A DNA stretch of 64,000 nt from Chitinophagales bacterium (lineage in GTDB: Bacteria > Bacteroidota > Bacteroidia > Chitinophagales > Chitinophagaceae). A program made the position numbers and the translations under genes. How positions within the stretch are numbered: position 1 is the first letter of the stretch; every line of letters begins with the position of its first letter. The DNA lies in assembly GCA_017303335.1 (NCBI GenBank), contig JAFLBK010000004.1, forward strand, positions 310,001 through 374,000, written 5' to 3'. Positions 60,901 through 64,000 of this stretch are shown one piece after another. The notes beneath the pieces were generated by a model. It had not been told where the DNA came from. It ran no database searches and was given only the letters and a program-made list of their open reading frames with translations.

Positions 60901-61474
60901 GGGTATTGCCATCGGGCTGAACGGGAATATTGTTATCGGTAATCGCCGCCGTCAGTTCCATACTGTCGGCAATGAATCCATTGAGCTGCAGGTTCAGGCT
61001 CGAACTTACGACCGCGTCCTGGCTGTTGCCAAAGGAAATACCCCGCCCGAAACTTCCCTCCGATTTGATGTTGCCGAAATCGGTAAACGGACTGTTCTGT
61101 TTAGCGCCGTATTTGAAAACAAAGGGTTTGCTGCTCAGGAAATTGTTCTTAATGCTGTCGTAACTGAAATGCCTTACTACCGCGTTCAGTTTATACGGGA
61201 ATACCCGGTACGAGATGGTTACCTCCCCGGCCGATGGCTTTTCGATCCAGGTAAGAATCGCGTTCACCTCATCGATTTTATAGGTAAGCGGGGATATCCC
61301 ATCTACCTGTACCGAACCGGGTACAAGGCTCAGGGAATCCAGTTTGATCATGGGCCCCTGGACAGGAAAGCTTTTTTTATGCAGGTTGGAAATGGAAGCC
61401 GGATTTACCTGTGCGCTGGCAAGATGCATCACAAACAACAAAGGCAGGAATACATATATCCTTGTCAGCTTCAA
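57977..61474 (-). CDS. Large secreted outer-membrane beta-barrel-like protein
   Basis: A 1165-residue exported protein (start TTG at 61474). Signal peptide residues 1-22 end LASAQ. The first 330 residues include [14 protein letters not shown] and the [20 protein letters not shown] segment followed by [18 protein letters not shown]. These blocks also occur in SprA-like and other large Bacteroidota/Ignavibacteria surface proteins. The rest is long alternating beta-strand sequence with aromatic girdles (ending [11 protein letters not shown]), typical of a beta-barrel. A calcium-loop-like [12 protein letters not shown] is at about residue 840. The upstream ATG at 61519 is rejected because a -7 box (TAATTTTA, 61498-61505) lies inside that extension. 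Specific function unknown. Confidence 0.78.
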   Translation of the reverse strand: MKLTRIYVFLPLLFVMHLASAQVNPASISNLHKKSFPVQGPMIKLDSLSLVPGSVQVDGISPLTYKIDEVNAILTWIEKPSAGEVTISYRVFPYKLNAVVRHFSYDSIKNNFLSSKPFVFKYGAKQNSPFTDFGNIKSEGSFGRGISFGNSQDAVVSSSLNLQLNGFIADSMELTAAITDNNIPVQPDGNTQDLRDFDRIYLQVKKKGWQANFGDIDIRQGRNYFLNFYKRLQGVSFITDNKLTKNINNSFLLSGAIAKGKFTRNILVPLEGNQGPYRLSSPTQELYFVILAGTERVFMDGELLQRGEDQDYVINYNTAELTFTPKRMITKDKRIQVEFEYADRNFLNSQIYVNDEVNFKNKFFLSVGFYNNADAKNSSINQVLDTRQKQYLADIGDGIDTAYYVNAVRDTFSVNKILYKKIDTVYNGTIHDSIFVYSNNPNDTLYSLSFTYLGPGKGNYVALPSVANGKVFGWVSPDANNAKQGEYAPVMLLITPKKLQVVTVAGEYQLSAKTKIKAEVAMSNYDVNLFSRKDKGNDKGFAGKFQFQSDDTKLNMLNRSMLLQTKLGYEYVQNRFKPIERLRNVEFLRDWSLPYDIAPADEHITNAGIKLGDTKGNFIQYDLTSYNRTDKYNGIRQMLNTYNNLGGWKLSSQFSITTQNNPLQKGSFLRPTIDLNKELTRWKKMQVGFKYSSEHNRLRSKLTDTLTAFSYGFNIWQVYLRSDPSKPNRWGVSYFTRNDLLPVKTKFANADRSDNYNLFTELLKNEKHQFRLNLTYRRLHVQDTTISIQREDKSLLGRAEYYVNEWKGFLTGNLLYELGSGQEQKREYTYVEVPAGQGEYTWIDYNGNGIPELNEFELALFPDQKKYIRVFTPSNQYVKANYLQFNYSFSLNPKALINPTTATGFRKILSRVSTSSALQISKKEISTGNFLLDPFSKKLVDTTLITLTSFLSNTFYFNRSNIKWGFDVTHSINTGKSLLNYGFESRKLRTLAGKIRWNLARSFVTTLGYRNIRNELNTIGPKFNNRNYIVLQDIIEPTISYVYKSNFRLNFSYAYGMKRNTIDSMEKATNHVLTADVRYNILNNSTLSARFSLNQISFKAYPGANNTTVGYILLDGLLPGKNYLWNLEFTKRLAGNIEVSVQYDGRKPGESRTVHIGRASIRAIF

Positions 61475-61519
61475 ATTTTCTCGGGGATTAGTCGTGCTAA
61501 AATTAACGATAATGTACAA

Positions 61520-61899
61520 GACGGCTGAAATCAGTGCTTCGCTGTTTACGCAGTTGTTTCGGTCGCTGAATCCTGGCCGGCGTATTACCAGGCTTTAACG
61601 TTGAAATGTGTATACTCGTATGAAATATGATACATTTTTTTAACGTGGCGATCCGGGTTCAACGTTGAGGCAGAGACCCAATTCTGTAGCCCGTACGAGT
61701 TATGTACAAGTAAAGCAACAGTGCCGCAATGGCTGGTTTTCCCAAAGGCCTACCTTTCGCCAATTTCCGTTTTCTTAAGCAAGACCGTGGCCGGCAACGA
61801 AGCTTCAGGAAGGAGCAGGATCAACCAAAAACCTAATTCCTCTGGCACCCTATTTGTGTTAAAGCGGCGTTAAGTTCATCCCCACCAAAACCTGTATCT
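61520..61899. other. Intergenic region, divergent promoters only
   Basis: No convincing gene. An imperfect hairpin (about 61604-61636, AAATGTGTAT with ATATGATACATTT, then T-run) is visible and could end a short transcript. The promoter for the minus-strand surface protein overlaps the left end; none is clear for the sugar dehydrogenase. Confidence 0.5.
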
Positions 61900-63624
61900 A
61901 TGCCCACATTGAATACGGTTAAACGAATTGGAATGGTACTGTTGATTTCGGCAGTACCATTTTTATTTTCCGCCAGCATCTTTGCACAACCCGTACCTGT
62001 ACTCGTTTACAGCCCCGTTGTTACCACCGGGCTCAGTTCGCCGGTAGACGTAGTGAATGCCGGCGACGGCAGTAACCGGCTTTTCGTGGTACAACAGGGC
62101 GGGCAGGTGAAGATCGTTTCGGGAGGCGTATTGCTTCCGGGCAATTTCCTCGATATACCCGACAGCATTTCCGGGGGCGGCGAACGGGGATTGCTGAGCA
62201 TCGCATTTCATCCAAACTATGAGAGCAACCGCTATTTTTTTGTTTACTACACCAATACGGCCGGCGACCTGCGCATCACGCGTTTTCAAACACAGGCCGG
62301 CAACCCGAACGCGGCAGATGAAAGTACCGGTGTAGTTATCCTCACGATACCGCACCCCACCTACTCGAACCACAACGGCGGCAAACTGAATTTCGGGGCG
62401 GATGGCCATCTTTATTTCGCCACCGGCGACGGAGGCAGTGGCGGCGATCCCGATAATAATTCGCAAAACGGAAATTCACTGCTCGGCAAGATGATCCGGA
62501 TCAATGTCGACAATTTCACCACACCCCCTTATTATACCATCCCGGCCGACAATCCCTATGTAACCAACCCCTCGGTGCGTGATGAAATATTTGCCATGGG
62601 GCTTCGCAATCCCTGGCGCTGGAGTTTTGATAAAGAGACAAACGATATGTGGATCGCCGATGTGGGCCAGGGCGCCTGGGAAGAAGTGAACTTCCGCACG
62701 CTTGCCACATCGGGCGGTATCAATTACGGCTGGCGCTGTTACGAAGGCAATGCCGCGTACAACACAAGCGGGTGCCTGCCGCAAAGCAGCTATACCGCTC
62801 CCATTTTTGTATACCCGCATAACAGCGCTACCGGCGGTTTCTCCATCACCGGCGGGCATGTATACCGCGGATCGGAATACGCCGCGATGGTTGGCTATTA
62901 TATCTGCGCCGATTATGTATCGGGTAAGACCTGGCTGATCAGATCCAATGGAGCCGGCGGCTGGAATACCACGCAGCAAAACGGCTTACCCGGTAACATT
63001 TCCGGGTTTGGCGAGGCGGAGAACAGTGATCTCTACGCCTTATCCCGCAATGGCTCATTGTACAAAGTAATTACCAGCACCGTACTGCCCGTAACCCTGC
63101 TCGACTTAAAAGCCACCGCGTTGAACGGGTACAACGAAATAAGCTGGCGAACTGCCAATGAACAGAATGTTTCTTTCTTCGAGATCGAATTCGGCGATGA
63201 TGGAACCAATTACACGGTTGCCGGAAGAATCAACGCCATCAATATTCCGCCTGCCAACAATTACAGTTTCCGCCACAACATATCCCTGTTCTCCCGGCTC
63301 TATTACCGGATCAAGATCACCGACAAGAATGGCAGGATTTCATATTCGGATACCGTGCAGGTAACCAAACCGGTGACCAGGTCCGTTCTGCTCTACCCTG
63401 TTCCGCTTACGGGCAATCAACTCAATCTCTATGCACAGGAACCGGTTGAATGGGTGGTGATCTGCGCAGCGGACGGCAAACAGGTTTTCCGGAAAAACAC
63501 CGCGAATGTATCCGGATTCATACCACTCGAACTGCCTCACCTGCAAACGGGCGTATACTGGGTGCGGATCAAAACCAGGAGCAATCTATTCACCGAGCGG
63601 ATCCTGGTCAACTCCCGGAGATAA
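61900..63624 (+). CDS. PQQ-type sugar dehydrogenase-like protein with T9SS sorting domain
   Basis: A 574-residue secreted protein. Residues 1-30 form a signal peptide ending IFAQ. The six-bladed propeller of the GSDH/Hhip-type sugar dehydrogenase family (PF07995) fills about 40-390: GLSSPVDVVNAGDGSNRLFV, GERGLLSIAFHPNY, HNGGKLNFGADGHLYFATGD, and MGLRNPWRWSFDKE. A linker with fibronectin-like features (about 395-490) precedes a type A T9SS sorting domain (about 495-574) with LYPVP and GVYWVRIKT, so the enzyme is expected on the cell surface or released. PQQ use is inferred from the family. It indicates the organism runs type IX secretion. Confidence 0.87.
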   Translation: MPTLNTVKRIGMVLLISAVPFLFSASIFAQPVPVLVYSPVVTTGLSSPVDVVNAGDGSNRLFVVQQGGQVKIVSGGVLLPGNFLDIPDSISGGGERGLLSIAFHPNYESNRYFFVYYTNTAGDLRITRFQTQAGNPNAADESTGVVILTIPHPTYSNHNGGKLNFGADGHLYFATGDGGSGGDPDNNSQNGNSLLGKMIRINVDNFTTPPYYTIPADNPYVTNPSVRDEIFAMGLRNPWRWSFDKETNDMWIADVGQGAWEEVNFRTLATSGGINYGWRCYEGNAAYNTSGCLPQSSYTAPIFVYPHNSATGGFSITGGHVYRGSEYAAMVGYYICADYVSGKTWLIRSNGAGGWNTTQQNGLPGNISGFGEAENSDLYALSRNGSLYKVITSTVLPVTLLDLKATALNGYNEISWRTANEQNVSFFEIEFGDDGTNYTVAGRINAINIPPANNYSFRHNISLFSRLYYRIKITDKNGRISYSDTVQVTKPVTRSVLLYPVPLTGNQLNLYAQEPVEWVVICAADGKQVFRKNTANVSGFIPLELPHLQTGVYWVRIKTRSNLFTERILVNSRR

Positions 63625-63638
63625 GGAACAGAAACCCG

Positions 63639-64000
63639 TTATTCCGCTTTATTCTTCAGGCTCATCAACAGCGCATAGGCATTGCGGGTAACAACGGTCG
63701 TCTTATCAAACGCTCCCAATCCTGATACGATCTCCGTTTTGCCGTTGTTCGTATTACCGGTACTTACCTCCGTCATTTCAAACTGGCGGGTTGTGCGTTG
63801 CACAAAAACGTATTGCTTATCTCCATAACGCACCACCGCTTCTTCGGGCACCGTAAGGGCCGTCGCGTTGCTTGTTTCAATCTCGGCATTGAGAAACATG
63901 CCCGGCAACAGGTCGTGGTTCACATTCTCAAAATGACAATGGATCAGCGCACTGCGGTTCTCATCCATGTTCCGGCTGATCAGTATGATCTCGGCGATAT
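63639..64000 (-). CDS. RND efflux periplasmic adaptor (HlyD/CusB family), C-terminal part
   Basis: The last 120 codons of a membrane-fusion-type protein that continues past the right edge. IAEIILISRNMDENRSALIH, NHDLLPGMFLNAEIE, LTVPEEAVVRYGDKQYVFVQ and GAFDKTTVVTRNAYALLM are the typical beta-barrel and membrane-proximal end of RND adaptors, which connect the inner membrane pump to an outer-membrane channel. The frame is open to the window edge. It ends 15 nt from the convergent sugar dehydrogenase. Confidence 0.8.
   Translation of the reverse strand, partial: IAEIILISRNMDENRSALIHCHFENVNHDLLPGMFLNAEIETSNATALTVPEEAVVRYGDKQYVFVQRTTRQFEMTEVSTGNTNNGKTEIVSGLGAFDKTTVVTRNAYALLMSLKNKAE

Noticed and set aside
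61498..61519. ATG at 61519 as start of the large surface protein
   Set aside because: The signal peptide begins 15 codons later and a -7 box lies inside the extension, so the TTG at 61474 is preferred.

Overview
The window looks like chromosome of a Bacteroidota member, most likely family Chitinophagaceae. Evidence read from the sequence: many start regions carry the Bacteroidota -7 promoter box (TAnnTTTG); the primary sigma factor is the short 285-residue RpoD; several families typical of the phylum are present (DUF3276, DUF3822, DUF4249, M56-TonB fusion, RNAP alpha-CTD-like small protein); a secreted enzyme ends in a type IX secretion (T9SS) sorting domain; lipoproteins and LpxK point to a Gram-negative envelope. 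Base composition is about half G+C except for one AT-rich island at about 35.0-36.5 kb. The taxonomic call is inference; no rRNA is present.

Layout. 0-8 kb: start of dnaE, a secreted NlpC/P60 hydrolase, a Wzx-like flippase, an M1 peptidase, an extracellular solute-binding lipoprotein coupled to a diheme cytochrome c, MsrA and a PPC-domain lipoprotein. 8-17 kb: mutS2, tRNA-Ser, an MsbA-like ABC exporter, a PUR-domain protein, pgi, a lipoprotein and threonine aldolase. 17-23 kb: rpoD, a DUF4249 lipoprotein, trxB, folB and a second M1 peptidase. 23-27.4 kb: a GlxA/AraC regulator divergent from a tight eight-gene run of small SRPBCC, DoxX, DUF4287, VOC, alpha-CTD-like and DUF1801 proteins. 27-35 kb: a MATE exporter, DUF3822-rsmD, lpxK, then an ECF sigma - membrane protein - Spy-like sensor - diheme peroxidase row. 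35-36.5 kb: an AT-rich island with one gene between related palindromic repeats. 36.5-50 kb: gyrA, a saccharopine-dehydrogenase-like protein, a sirtuin, a DUF3052-like protein, an M48 protease, plsY, prmA, pnp, rpsO, two glycosyltransferases and ftsE. 50-64 kb: a BlaI/BlaR1-like pair, purM, ribF, holA, a coiled-coil membrane protein, a large outer-membrane protein, a T9SS-exported sugar dehydrogenase and the end of an RND efflux adaptor.

Most of the window is ordinary housekeeping sequence. Three themes stand out. (1) The 35.3-36.5 kb island is built like a mobile gene cassette: a GTTRRRY-type junction, one gene, its terminator, then a long nested palindrome ending in a second GTTRRRY-type junction and a further partial repeat. 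No integrase is present, so relation to integrons is a hypothesis. (2) Short phrase-like repeats of the intergenic kind also lie inside three genes, in frame: the signal peptide of the solute-binding lipoprotein, the linker of MsrA and a surface segment of PurM. (3) Several genes have the -7 box ending exactly 4 nt before the ATG, which predicts leaderless mRNAs.
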